Shown in pieces: positions 17,580 to 27,049 of a DNA stretch of 64,000 nucleotides (positions are counted from its first letter, which is position 1; each line of letters begins with the position of its first letter). Where the stretch lies: contig NZ_JABFHG010000001.1 in the NCBI RefSeq assembly GCF_013112485.1, forward strand, positions 372,001 to 436,000. The letters run 5' to 3'. The DNA comes from Roseicella sp. DB1501. GTDB taxonomy: Bacteria > Pseudomonadota > Alphaproteobacteria > Acetobacterales > Acetobacteraceae. Below the pieces are notes generated by a model. That model made no database searches. It worked only from the letters and a program-made list of their open reading frames with translations, and was not told the DNA's origin. A program made the position numbers and the translations under genes.

Positions 17580-18533
17580 CTACCCTTTCTCGTCGCTCAC
17601 GCGCGTCCATCCCGGCGCCGGGTCGAAGGCGGTGATGCGCGCTACCTCCCCGGCCGTCCCGGCGCCGAATTCGCGCTCGTAGATCGTGCCGGCCTGGTTC
17701 ATGATGAATGTCGACAGGCCGCTGGTGCCGGGCTGGGCCGGCCAGGCGATGACGGCGAATCCCTCGGTCAGGCGGTCATGCGTGAGGTAGGACTTCGCCC
17801 CGCCTTCGGCATTCTGCCCCTGCGCCGACAGGATGCGATAGACATAGCCGCCGGGCGGATCAGGCATCCTCTGGCCGCGCGGCGCCTCCGCGGCGGCGAA
17901 GGCATCGTTCAGCAGGCTCGAGGTCGGCCCGGGGACGGGATCGCCATCGCCGACGACCAGCCCGTCGCGCCGTCCTGGCGAGCTGCGAATCCGGGCGGCA
18001 TAGCACAGGATGCCATCGCCGCTCCGGTCGCTGGTACGGAACCGCTGCTGCGCCGCGGCGAGCGCATGCAAGGCGCGGATCGCATTCGCCTCGTGCACGC
18101 CGATCCGCCGCTCGCGCATGGCCTGCATCGTCGCCGCCTGATCGAAGGCCCAACCCCGCGACGATTTCCGCAGCACCGCCGGCAGTTGCGCATGCGCATC
18201 CCCGAATTCGGCGACCGCCCGACGGTCTTCGCCATCGAGGTAGCGGATCTCGAACCGTTCCGATGCCAGCTTGGCGCCCGCTGCGCGACGGACCGCCGCC
18301 TGCTGCCGCTCGCCAAGGGGAATGTCGTCCAGTACGGCGCGTCCGAGCACCGCTTCCAGCGCGGCCAGCCGAGGTTCCTGGATCGCGCTGACCAGCGCCT
18401 GAACGGCGGCTTCCGGCGTCGGGAAATGCCGGATCGCTGCTGCGGCGCGGGGGGCGGTCTCGGCCCCGCCCGGCGAGCTCAAGGCGGATGCGAGGGCGAA
18501 GGCCGCCATGATGGTCCTCGCCTTCCGCCACAT
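17580..18533 (-). CDS. DUF2950 family exported protein
   Basis: Uncharacterised exported protein with signal peptide MWRKARTIMAAFALASALSS and mature start near GGAETAP. The family pattern is clear: FPTPEAAVQALVSAI at the front, a central Gln/Arg-rich helix, and the C-terminal block GGYVYRILSAQGQNAEGGAKSY, then GFAVIAWPAQPG and TFIMNQAGTIYEREFG. An internal ATG at 18509 has a better ribosome site (GAGG) but would lose the charged signal-peptide head. It follows the DUF3300 gene by 47 bp; the two families commonly occur as a pair. Function is unknown. Confidence 0.82.
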   Translation of the reverse strand: MWRKARTIMAAFALASALSSPGGAETAPRAAAAIRHFPTPEAAVQALVSAIQEPRLAALEAVLGRAVLDDIPLGERQQAAVRRAAGAKLASERFEIRYLDGEDRRAVAEFGDAHAQLPAVLRKSSRGWAFDQAATMQAMRERRIGVHEANAIRALHALAAAQQRFRTSDRSGDGILCYAARIRSSPGRRDGLVVGDGDPVPGPTSSLLNDAFAAAEAPRGQRMPDPPGGYVYRILSAQGQNAEGGAKSYLTHDRLTEGFAVIAWPAQPGTSGLSTFIMNQAGTIYEREFGAGTAGEVARITAFDPAPGWTRVSDEKG

Positions 18534-18580
18534 CCTGGATCGTGCCGCTTCGTCGCCAGCTACCACCCTGTCCTCCCCGC

Positions 18581-19813
18581 TTACCGACGACGCATGCCGC
18601 CGCGACCATGGAAGCCGGCCGTGGGGACGCGCGCCCGGGATGCCGCCATGGCGTCCGACATGCCGCGCGTCGGCCCCCATCCCGAATGGTGGATCGCGCC
18701 CTGGAACGCCGGCTCTGGCGCGCCCGGTCGAGGCCGCCGCGCGGCGTTGCCGGTCAACGGATGCTGCCCCGCGATTGCCGCGGCGCGACGCTGCGCGCCC
18801 GTCGTCGTGGCTTGCTGTCTCTGCGCTTGCCGTGCAGCCTGTGCCGATTGTCGCTGGGCCTGGCGTTGGCTCGTCGCGGCTTGCTGCTGCTGCCGCTGCG
18901 CCGCCTCGAAGGATTGGCGATTGGCTTGCAGGTTGCTCGCCGCGGCGACGCGATTGTTCTGCAGGTTGCTCGCCGCCGCGATGCGGTTCGCCTGAAGCCC
19001 GGCTGCGTTGCCGCCCCCATAGGGCATGTAGGGCGGCGGCACGCCGTAGGGGCCGGGATAGCCCCAGCCATCGTTGTCATGGGCGAGTTCCGAGATCAGC
19101 AACCCCGCCCCAAGGCCGATCGCGCCACCGGCCAACGCCGCGCCCGCGGGGCTGGGGCCGGTCGCCGGCGGCGGCGGAACCACGACGGCCTGCGGCGGGG
19201 CCGCCGGCGCTGAGGCCGATGGCGCCGGCGCGGCAGCGGGCGGCGCACTCGCCGGAGCGCGATGCGGGCCGTCGCTCGACCTGGCTCGATCCGACCCAGC
19301 GGGGCGCGCTTCCGTCGCTGGAACAGGCTCCTTCTGGAGCTGGGCCTGCACCCGTGCGTGACGCTCGGTCACGCGACCATAGGCGAGCCAGACATCATTC
19401 GGTTGGCTCCCATAGGCTGAGCCGAGCGCCGCGGTCGTCGCCAGGTCTCGCGTCAGATAGTCCAGCGTTTGCGGCGCCCGTTCCGCGAGGATGCGCACCG
19501 TCGGCGCCCAGGACTCCTTGACCGCTCCCCGCGACGCTTCCGGCGTCCGGGCCCAGAGCGACGCCTCGATCAGGTCATTCGGATAGCGACCGGCGTCGAG
19601 GACGATGCCGAGCGAATCCTGCGGCGCTCCCGCGAAGGGTTCGAGCAGCCGGTCCAGCGCCTCGGCGCTCAGGGCCTGGCTGCCAGCCGCGGACACCGCG
19701 CCCGGGCTGCCAACTGGCGCGACGCTGCCTTGCGCCCAGGCCGGCACCGCCGCGGGGATTGCCATGACAAGCATGACCAGCCCCGGCAACAGCCCCTGCC
19801 ACGGTCGCGGCAT
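18581..19813 (-). CDS. DUF3300 family exported protein with Gln-rich tail
   Basis: A 410-aa exported protein. The signal peptide (MPRPWQGLLPGLVMLVMAIP, AWAQ cleavage) is followed by the DUF3300 domain: ALDRLLEPFAGAPQDSLGIV, YPNDLIEASLWAR, SWAPTVRILAERAPQTL, LGSAYGSQPNDVWLAYGRV. A Pro/Ala linker, a Gly-rich hydrophobic stretch and a low-complexity Gln/Ala/Arg region follow, with an SNLQ(A/N)NR unit repeated. The start at 19813 is chosen for the signal peptide. It is upstream of the DUF2950 gene and probably cotranscribed with it; the role is unknown, cell-envelope location likely. Confidence 0.8.
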   Translation of the reverse strand: MPRPWQGLLPGLVMLVMAIPAAVPAWAQGSVAPVGSPGAVSAAGSQALSAEALDRLLEPFAGAPQDSLGIVLDAGRYPNDLIEASLWARTPEASRGAVKESWAPTVRILAERAPQTLDYLTRDLATTAALGSAYGSQPNDVWLAYGRVTERHARVQAQLQKEPVPATEARPAGSDRARSSDGPHRAPASAPPAAAPAPSASAPAAPPQAVVVPPPPATGPSPAGAALAGGAIGLGAGLLISELAHDNDGWGYPGPYGVPPPYMPYGGGNAAGLQANRIAAASNLQNNRVAAASNLQANRQSFEAAQRQQQQAATSQRQAQRQSAQAARQAQRQQATTTGAQRRAAAIAGQHPLTGNAARRPRPGAPEPAFQGAIHHSGWGPTRGMSDAMAASRARVPTAGFHGRGGMRRR

Positions 19814-20613
19814 GGCCTGCAGCCTTCTGCCTGCGCACCGCATGTCAGGCCGCGCCAGGATCTGCGCCCATGGCGAGGGGAAACGCCATGGCACGGGAGG
19901 ATCGCATCCGTCTTCTCCTCTCCATCAACGACGCGACCGGGATGCCGCGGGCGCAACCGGGCACGGACAGCGCGCCGTGGCCGACCGAAGGCCGGCCCAT
20001 CGCCATGTTCGGGCCTGGCGCATGCCCGCTGCACGAAGGCCTGGCATGCCCTGTCGAATGTCGGCGATGGCGTCGTCAGCCGGCGGGATGCGGATCAATC
20101 AGTGGGCTCCATCGCCCCGTGTCGCGACAGGAAATCTTCGTGCAGTCGAAGACCGGCAGGCTACAGGCCCGACTGCGGCCGGCGAAATGCGGGCCTCCCC
20201 CTAGGATCGTCCGTATTAGACCCTAGGCCGATTTCGTAGCTTACGTCTGGGAAAATTCTACCGAACACGCCCAGGCCGGATCATTTTCCCGGACGTCCTC
20301 CGGCACAATCGCAAAAATGAGCCGCATCAGTCGGTTTCGATGGCCCTGCCCTGCTCCGGCCGATGAAGCCGAGCAGGCATTCATCGGGTGCGATGCGCCA
20401 TCGTCTCAGGGTTTTCCCCGATGGGAGCACCTTCGCAGCACGATTAAGCTGCGACGTGGCAAGGGATCCTGCCGTCGCAACGACGTCGATATGGGGAAGC
20501 GCCATGGCCGGTCGGATGACGATGCGGATTGCTCGACCGAGCAGGGCGCGCCACGCCGTCGCCAGCCACCGCCTCTGCGCCGCCCCGGGACGCGGTTCGG
20601 AGCGGCATGCCCC
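19814..20613. promoter_or_regulatory. 800-bp divergent intergenic region before the sulfatase operon
   Basis: No convincing gene is seen. The right half is less GC-rich than its surroundings. Two direct copies of CCCTAGG lie at 20199-20205 and 20221-20227, 22 bp apart (about two helical turns), a spacing expected for a regulator binding one DNA face. The region should carry the promoters of the leftward DUF3300 gene and the rightward porin/sulfatase operon. Promoter positions are not assigned. Confidence 0.45.
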
Positions 20614-21447
20614 ATGACGCATCTGGTGCCGCACGGGAGCATCCTGGCTCTCGCCGCGGCGATCTTGGCCGTCGCCGTGACGGGGCATCGCTCGGCGGCG
20701 CAGACCTCGGACCCGCCTGGCAGCGACGCGGAACTGGCCCAGAAGCTGCAGAATCCCATCGCTGACCTGATCAGCGTACCCTTCCAGAACAACCTGGATT
20801 TCGGTGCCGGCAGCAAGGATGACGGCTTCGGCTACACGCTCAACCTGCAGCCGGTCATTCCCTTTCGCCTGACCGACGATTGGACGCTGATCACCCGCAC
20901 CATCGTGCCGTTCATCTACCGCGAGCGCTACACGCCGGACCACGAGGCCGGGCTCGGAGACGTCACGCAGAGCTTTTTCTTCTCGCGCCGCACGAGCGTC
21001 CCTGGCCTGACCTGGGGCGTCGGGCCGGCCGTGCTCTGGCCGACCGCGACCCGCCCCGCCTTCCAGGCACGGCAATGGGGCATCGGGCCAACCGGCATCC
21101 TGGTGCAGACGATCGGGTCCTGGACCTTCGGCGCCCTGGCCAATCACCTCTGGGGCTTCGCCGATTCCGCCAACCGGCAGGGTCGGCCCGACCTCAACCA
21201 GACCTTCCTCCAGCCTTTCGTATCGCACAACTTCAAGGGCGGCTTCGCGCTGACCGCGACGCTGGAGGCAACCTACGACTGGAGCGACCGGCAATGGACG
21301 CTGCCGCTCGCCATCGGCGGCAGCCAGCTGGTGAAGCTCGGCAAGGTGCCGATGAACCTCGTCGGCCAAGCCCGCTACTGGCTCGACGGCCCGAGCGACG
21401 CACCGCAATGGGGCCTGCGCTTCGCGGCCGTCTTCGTTCTCCATTGA
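20614..21447 (+). CDS. Outer-membrane beta-barrel, phenol-MetA/'neuromedin U' type
   Basis: A 277-aa exported protein with signal peptide GSILALAAAILAVAVTGHRSAAQ and a mature part of amphipathic strands (LAQKLQNPIADLISVPFQNN, FGYTLNLQPVIPFRLTDDW, GLGDVTQSFFFS), ending in a barrel-like AVFVLH. This pattern is that of the MetA-pathway/transporter-like barrel family often seen beside sulfatases. The ATG at 20614 is chosen because sequence upstream is non-family and the signal peptide starts here. It is the first gene of an 11-gene plus-strand run, 11 bp before the next barrel. Substrate passage is inferred. Confidence 0.8.
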   Translation: MTHLVPHGSILALAAAILAVAVTGHRSAAQTSDPPGSDAELAQKLQNPIADLISVPFQNNLDFGAGSKDDGFGYTLNLQPVIPFRLTDDWTLITRTIVPFIYRERYTPDHEAGLGDVTQSFFFSRRTSVPGLTWGVGPAVLWPTATRPAFQARQWGIGPTGILVQTIGSWTFGALANHLWGFADSANRQGRPDLNQTFLQPFVSHNFKGGFALTATLEATYDWSDRQWTLPLAIGGSQLVKLGKVPMNLVGQARYWLDGPSDAPQWGLRFAAVFVLH

Positions 21448-21458
21448 AGGCCGACGGC

Positions 21459-22232
21459 ATGCGCAAGCCGATCCTCATCCTGACCGCCCTGGTCCCCCTG
21501 ACGATGCCGTCGCCGGGACAGGCGCAACCGAGCCAACTCGCATCGGGCTGGACGCTCGATCTCTCGGTCTACAGCTGGGCCACGGCCGTCACCGGCACCA
21601 CCGGCGCGGGGCCGCTGCAGGTGAAGATCGACAACAGCGCCATCGATACCATCCGCCAGTCGGATTCGCTGCTGTCCTTCATGGCGCGCGGCGAGCTGCG
21701 GCGCGGCCGGCTCGGCTTCTTCCTGGATGGCGAGTATTCCGATCTCGGCTATGACGACGTCCGCCTCGGCCCGGCCAGGGTCGATGCGACCAGCGTGATA
21801 GGCATGCTCGAATTCGGCGCGGCCTATGAGATGGCCGGCGGCCGCTTCGGCCGGACGCAGGACTTCCCATGGGCGGTCGACCTGCTGGGCGGCGGCAGGT
21901 GGATGCACCTGCACAACAAGATCTCGATCGTCCAGGTCTCGACGACGAAGAGCACGACCGACTGGGTAGATCCCTTCGCCGGCGCGCGGCTGCGTGGCCG
22001 CCTGGGCGAGAGGTGGGAATACATCCTGCGGGGCGACATAGGCGGCGGCATCGGCGGCAGCCGCTTCGCCTGGCAGGTCGTCTCCACCATCGGCTACCGC
22101 TTCACGATGTTCGGGCTCGAGAGCACGGCGCTCCTCGGCTACCGCGCCCTCTCGCAGGACTATGAGAGCGCCAAGCTCGTCTACGACACGACCATGCATG
22201 GCCCCGTCATCGGCCTGAACATTCGCTTCTGA
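21459..22232 (+). CDS. Outer-membrane beta-barrel protein
   Basis: A 257-aa protein with a signal peptide (MRKPILILTALVPLTMPSPG, QAQ cleavage) and an all-beta mature region: GWTLDLSVYSWATAV, RGRLGFFLDGEYSDLG, RWEYILRGDIGGGIGGSR, closing with terminal Phe (GLNIRF), the signal for BAM insertion. It is 11 bp downstream of the first barrel and 35 bp before the FGE-like gene. No precise family is recognised; an outer-membrane role in sulfated-substrate uptake is inference from context. Confidence 0.75.
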   Translation: MRKPILILTALVPLTMPSPGQAQPSQLASGWTLDLSVYSWATAVTGTTGAGPLQVKIDNSAIDTIRQSDSLLSFMARGELRRGRLGFFLDGEYSDLGYDDVRLGPARVDATSVIGMLEFGAAYEMAGGRFGRTQDFPWAVDLLGGGRWMHLHNKISIVQVSTTKSTTDWVDPFAGARLRGRLGERWEYILRGDIGGGIGGSRFAWQVVSTIGYRFTMFGLESTALLGYRALSQDYESAKLVYDTTMHGPVIGLNIRF

Positions 22233-22267
22233 AGGGGTGACGCGCATGCCGGAGGAGTGCGGCGGGG

Positions 22268-22942
22268 ATGACGCAGGGCCAGCCAGGGGCCGGGACGGGT
22301 GCGGCGCAGCGCGCCATGCGGCCGGTGCCGGGCGGCGGGTTCCTGATGGGGTCGGACCGCCATTACCCCGAGGAACGCCCGGCCCACCGCATGCAGGTGG
22401 CTGCCTTCTCGATGGACGCGACCGCGGTGACGAATGCCGCATTCGCCGCCTTCGTCGCGGCGACGGGCTATGTCACGGTGGCCGAACGCCCGATCGACCC
22501 GGCGCAGTATCCCGGTGTGCAGCCGGAGCTTCTGGCGCCCGGCAGCCTGGTCTTCCGCAAGACCGACGGGCCCGTGGACACCTCCGATGTCCGGAACTGG
22601 TGGAGCTGGGTGCCGGGTGCCTGCTGGCGCTTCCCGGAGGGGCCGGGCAGCGATCTGACTGGCCGTTCCGACCATCCGGTGGTGCAGGTGGCCTATGAGG
22701 ACGCCCTGGCCTTCGCCGACCCCTCCTGCTGCGGCGCCGAGGCGGTCCTTGCCGCGCGGGAGGCGAGCATGGACCCGCGACAGCCTGCCATCCGCATCCC
22801 ACGCAAGGTGGTCAAGGGCGGCTCCTTCCTCTGCGCGCCCAGCTATTGCCGCCGCTACCGGCCGGCGGCCCGGCACGCGCAGATGGTCGATTCCGGATCG
22901 AGCCATATTGGCTTCCGCTGCATCCGACGCGCCAGGCCCTGA
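22268..22942 (+). CDS. Internally deleted formylglycine-generating enzyme (SUMF1/FGE) homologue
   Basis: FGE oxidises the active-site cysteine of sulfatases to formylglycine. This 224-aa version keeps the N-terminal part (RPVPGGGFLMGSDRHYPEE, DATAVTNAAFAAFV) and the C-terminal active site KGGSFLCAPSYCRRYR with C189 and C194. It lacks about 97 residues between A150 (base 22717) and D151. The missing part, present as residues 159-255 of the full-length FGE at 37834-38823, contains the LPTEAEWE and NVWEW motifs and the calcium-site region. The frame is intact. It is probably not catalytic alone; it could be a decaying gene or a binding-only subunit. It lies 58 bp before the sulfatase. Confidence 0.85.
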   Translation: MTQGQPGAGTGAAQRAMRPVPGGGFLMGSDRHYPEERPAHRMQVAAFSMDATAVTNAAFAAFVAATGYVTVAERPIDPAQYPGVQPELLAPGSLVFRKTDGPVDTSDVRNWWSWVPGACWRFPEGPGSDLTGRSDHPVVQVAYEDALAFADPSCCGAEAVLAAREASMDPRQPAIRIPRKVVKGGSFLCAPSYCRRYRPAARHAQMVDSGSSHIGFRCIRRARP

Positions 22943-23000
22943 CGCCTGCGCGGCTGCATCGGCCGCAGGTGCAGAAGGTCCCAACCGAGGAGACGAGAGA

Positions 23001-24616
23001 ATGAGCGACGACACGGCAAAACCACAGGCCTCCCGCTCCGCACGGCGCGACATGCTGCTCGGCAGCGCGGCCGGCCTCGCCGCCACGCTCTTCGCGCCGG
23101 CCAGGGCACAGCAGAGCCCGGCCCCGGCGCCGCAGCCGGGCGCCGGTTCCGGTCAGAAGCCGAACATCCTGGTGATCTACGGCGACGATATCGGCTTGTG
23201 GAACATCAGCTACAACAACCGCGGCGATATGCAGTACCGCACGCCGAACATCGACCGCATCCATGCCGAGGGCGCGACCTTCAGCGACTATTACAGCGAG
23301 CAGAGCTGCACTGCCGGCCGTGCCGCCTTCATCACCGGCCAGTCCCCGGTGCGCACCGGCCTCACCAAGGTCGGCGTGCCGGGCGCGGCGATCGGGTTGC
23401 AGAAGGAAGACCCCACCATCGCCGAGCTGCTGAAGCCGCTCGGCTACGCCAACGGCCAGTTCGGCAAGAACCACCTAGGCGACAAGGACGAGTACCTGCC
23501 GACGCAGCACGGCTTCGACGAGTTCTTCGGCAACCTCTACCACCTGAACGCCGAGGAGGAGCCGGAGCGGCCGAACTATCCGCAGGACCCGGAATTCCGC
23601 CGCCGCTTCGGCCCGCGCGGCGTGATCCGCAGCTTCGCCGATGGCCGCATCGAGGATACCGGGCCGCTCAACAAGAAGCGGATGGAGACGATCGACGACG
23701 AGACGACGGCCGCCTGCATCGACTTCATCGACCGCCAGCACCGCGCGGGCAAGCCCTTCTTCATCTGGCACAACGCCACGCGCATGCACATCTACACGCA
23801 CGTCCCGCCGGCCTATGATGGTAAGACGGGCCTGAATTTCTATGCTGACGGCATGGTGCAGCATGACGACCATGTCGGGTTGATCCTGAAGAAGCTCGAC
23901 GACCTCGGCATCGCCGACAACACCCTCGTGGTCTATTCCACGGATAATGGCCCGCATTTCAACGAATGGCCGGACGGCGCCATCACCCCCTATCGCAGCG
24001 AGAAGGACACGAATTGGGAAGGCGGCTACCGCGTGCCCTGCGCCGTCCGCTGGCCCGGGAAGATCCCGGCCGGCAAGCGCATCACTGGCATCGTGCAGGC
24101 CAATGACTGGATGCCCACCCTGCTCGCCGCCGCCGGCGTACCGGATATCAAGGAGAAGCTGCTGACCGGCCATGCCGCGGGGGACAAGACCTTCAAGGTG
24201 CATCTCGACGGCTACAACCAGCTTCCCACCCTGACCGGTGACACGCCGAGCCCGCGCAAGGAATTTTTCTACTTCAACGATGATGGTGATCTGGTCGCCG
24301 TGCGCCACGAGCGCTTCAAGATCATCTTCGGCGAGCAACGCGCGCACCAGTTCCAGGTCTGGTCGGAACCTTTCGTGCGGTTGCGCGTGCCCTTGCTCAT
24401 CGACCTTAAGATGGATCCTTTCGAGCGGGCGCCGGTTGACTCAAACAACTACAACCATTGGCTGATCACCAACGCGTTTCTGATCCAGGCGTCGCAGGGA
24501 ATCGTTGCCAGGTTCGTGGAGAGCTTCAAGGAGTTTCCGCCGCGGCAGGAGCCGGCCTCCTTCAACGTCGACCAGATCCTGCGGCAGATGACGCGGGCGG
24601 CGAGCGGGGTCGGGAA

Positions 24617-24620
<4 letters not shown>
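23001..24620 (+). CDS. Exported type-I sulfatase 1 (arylsulfatase family)
   Basis: Periplasmic sulfate-ester hydrolase, 539 aa. An RR-type leader (SARRDMLLGSAAGLAATLF) suggests Tat export after cytoplasmic cysteine activation. The metal aspartates are in YGDDIG (D62, D63); the FGE target is C103 in CTAGR (the CxAxR form), followed by AAFITGQ; the distal metal motif STDNGPHFN and the KTFKVHLDGYNQLP block are present. ATG 23001 follows a GAGG/GAGA ribosome site. The stop overlaps the MoxR start by 4 bp. A close paralogue of the same length is at 31952-33571. Substrate unknown. Confidence 0.93.
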
Positions 24621-25633
<1,013 letters not shown>

Positions 25634-25637
25634 GCGC

Positions 25638-26603
25638 ATGGCGGAGGCCGCTCCCGATCCGCGCCTGATCCCGACGCTCGGCAGCCTGATCCGGGCGCAG
25701 TTCCAGGCGCGCGGCTTCTCCTTCCTGCACCGCCAGCCGGTGACCAGCCTGCTCGCCGGCCGTCGCGCCTCGCGCATCCGCGGCCGTGGCCTCGCCTTCG
25801 AGGAGATCCGCGCCTACCGGCCGGGTGACGACGTGCGGCAGATCGACTGGCGGGCCAGCGCACGCACCGGCCGCACCCAGACCCGGGTCTTCACCGAGGA
25901 GCGCGACCGCCCCACCCTGCTGCTGGTCGACCTCACCGCCGCGACGGTCTTCGGCAGCGTGCACGCCACCAAGACGGCGGTGATCGCCGAGAGCGCCGCC
26001 CTCGCCGCTTGGCTGGCCCTGCGCTTCGGCGACCGCGTCGGCGCCATCCTGTTCGGCGATGACGGGCTGGAGGAGCACCGGCCGCAGCGCAGCCGGGCGG
26101 CGGTGATGCGGGTGCTGGGGGCGATCGCCGGGCGCGCTGCGGCCCTGGCCGGGGCGCCGCCGCGGCCGGTCGAGGCCGCGCCGCTCAATGCCGCGCTCGC
26201 CCGCGCCGAGGCGGTCGCCGGCCATGACTGGCTGGTGCTGGTGGCGGCCGACCTGCAGGCCTTCGACCTCGCCGCCGGGCGGGCGATCGGTCGGCTCGCG
26301 CGGCACAACGACGTGGTGGCGATCGGCGTCTCGGACCCGCTCGAGCGCGCGCTGCCGGCCGCCCCCTGGCGCGGCCGCGCCACCGATGACGGCCGCCGGG
26401 TCGTGGTGCTCGACCCGGCGCGGGGCGGGCTCGGCGCGCAGGTCGCCGCCGAGCATGCACGCCGGATCGAGGCGGTGCGGCGGGGCGGGTTGCGGCTGCA
26501 GACGCCGGTGCTGCCGATCGGGACCGAGGAAGACGCCGCGCCGCAGCTCCGCCGCCTGCTCGGCGGGGCGGCGGCGCCGCATCGCCGCGGGCCGGGCGCA
26601 TGA
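25638..26603 (+). CDS. DUF58 protein of the MoxR module
   Basis: A 321-aa cytoplasmic DUF58 protein, a VWA-like fold usually partnered with MoxR. The family signature GRGLAFEEIRAYRPGDDVRQ, then DWRASARTG (around residues 47-75) is complete, followed by a Rossmann-like half with RPTLLLVDLTAATVFG, the degenerate MIDAS edge, and GDRVGAILFG. It starts 4 bp after the MoxR stop and overlaps DUF4381 by 4 bp. It probably docks the ATPase to the membrane VWA proteins. Confidence 0.92.
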   Translation: MAEAAPDPRLIPTLGSLIRAQFQARGFSFLHRQPVTSLLAGRRASRIRGRGLAFEEIRAYRPGDDVRQIDWRASARTGRTQTRVFTEERDRPTLLLVDLTAATVFGSVHATKTAVIAESAALAAWLALRFGDRVGAILFGDDGLEEHRPQRSRAAVMRVLGAIAGRAAALAGAPPRPVEAAPLNAALARAEAVAGHDWLVLVAADLQAFDLAAGRAIGRLARHNDVVAIGVSDPLERALPAAPWRGRATDDGRRVVVLDPARGGLGAQVAAEHARRIEAVRRGGLRLQTPVLPIGTEEDAAPQLRRLLGGAAAPHRRGPGA

Positions 26604-27049
26604 ACCCGGCCGACATGCCGAGCCGCGAGGCGATGCAGGGGCTCCTGGCGCCGCCGCCCGTGCCCTTCTGGCCGGCGACGCCGGCCTGGGCGGCGCTCCT
26701 GCTGCTGCTGCTCGCCCTCATCGGCTGGCTCGCCTGGCGGGGCTGGCGCGCCTGGCGCCGCGACGCCTATCGGCGGGAGGCGCTGCGGGCGCTCGCCGGG
26801 GCTGGGCCGGCGGCGATCGCCGCGATCCTCAAGCGCACCGCGCTCGCCGCCTGGCCACGCGAGCGGGTGGCGGCGCTCAGCGGCTCCGGCTGGGCCGCCT
26901 TCCTGCGCCGCAGCGCGCCGCGCGCCGGGCTCGACGCGGCGACGGCGGCGGCGCTCGCCGCCCTGGCGCATGCGCCCGCCGCGGCTGCGACGCCGGGGCT
27001 GCGCGATGCCGCCGCCCGCTGGATCCGCCGCCATGACCCTCGGCTCTGA
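26600..27049 (+). CDS. DUF4381 small membrane protein
   Basis: A 149-aa protein with one transmembrane helix (PAWAALLLLLLALIGWLAW, residues 28-46) and a cytoplasmic Arg/Ala-rich helical tail (RREALRALAGAG, then LKRTALAAWPRERVAALSGSGWAAFL), the DUF4381 pattern. It overlaps both neighbours (4 bp and 17 bp), so coupling is tight. Its role in MoxR modules is unknown; it may link DUF58 to the VWA membrane proteins. Confidence 0.85.
   Translation: MNPADMPSREAMQGLLAPPPVPFWPATPAWAALLLLLLALIGWLAWRGWRAWRRDAYRREALRALAGAGPAAIAAILKRTALAAWPRERVAALSGSGWAAFLRRSAPRAGLDAATAAALAALAHAPAAAATPGLRDAAARWIRRHDPRL

Noticed and set aside
16440-18995. An 851-codon plus-strand open frame opposite Mn-catalase and DUF2950
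   Set aside because: Antisense to two well-supported genes with conserved family motifs; no start signal and no domain.
19870-20226. A 118-codon plus-strand frame in the DUF3300-porin gap
   Set aside because: No family likeness, poor ribosome site and Pro/Arg-rich composition; treated as non-coding.
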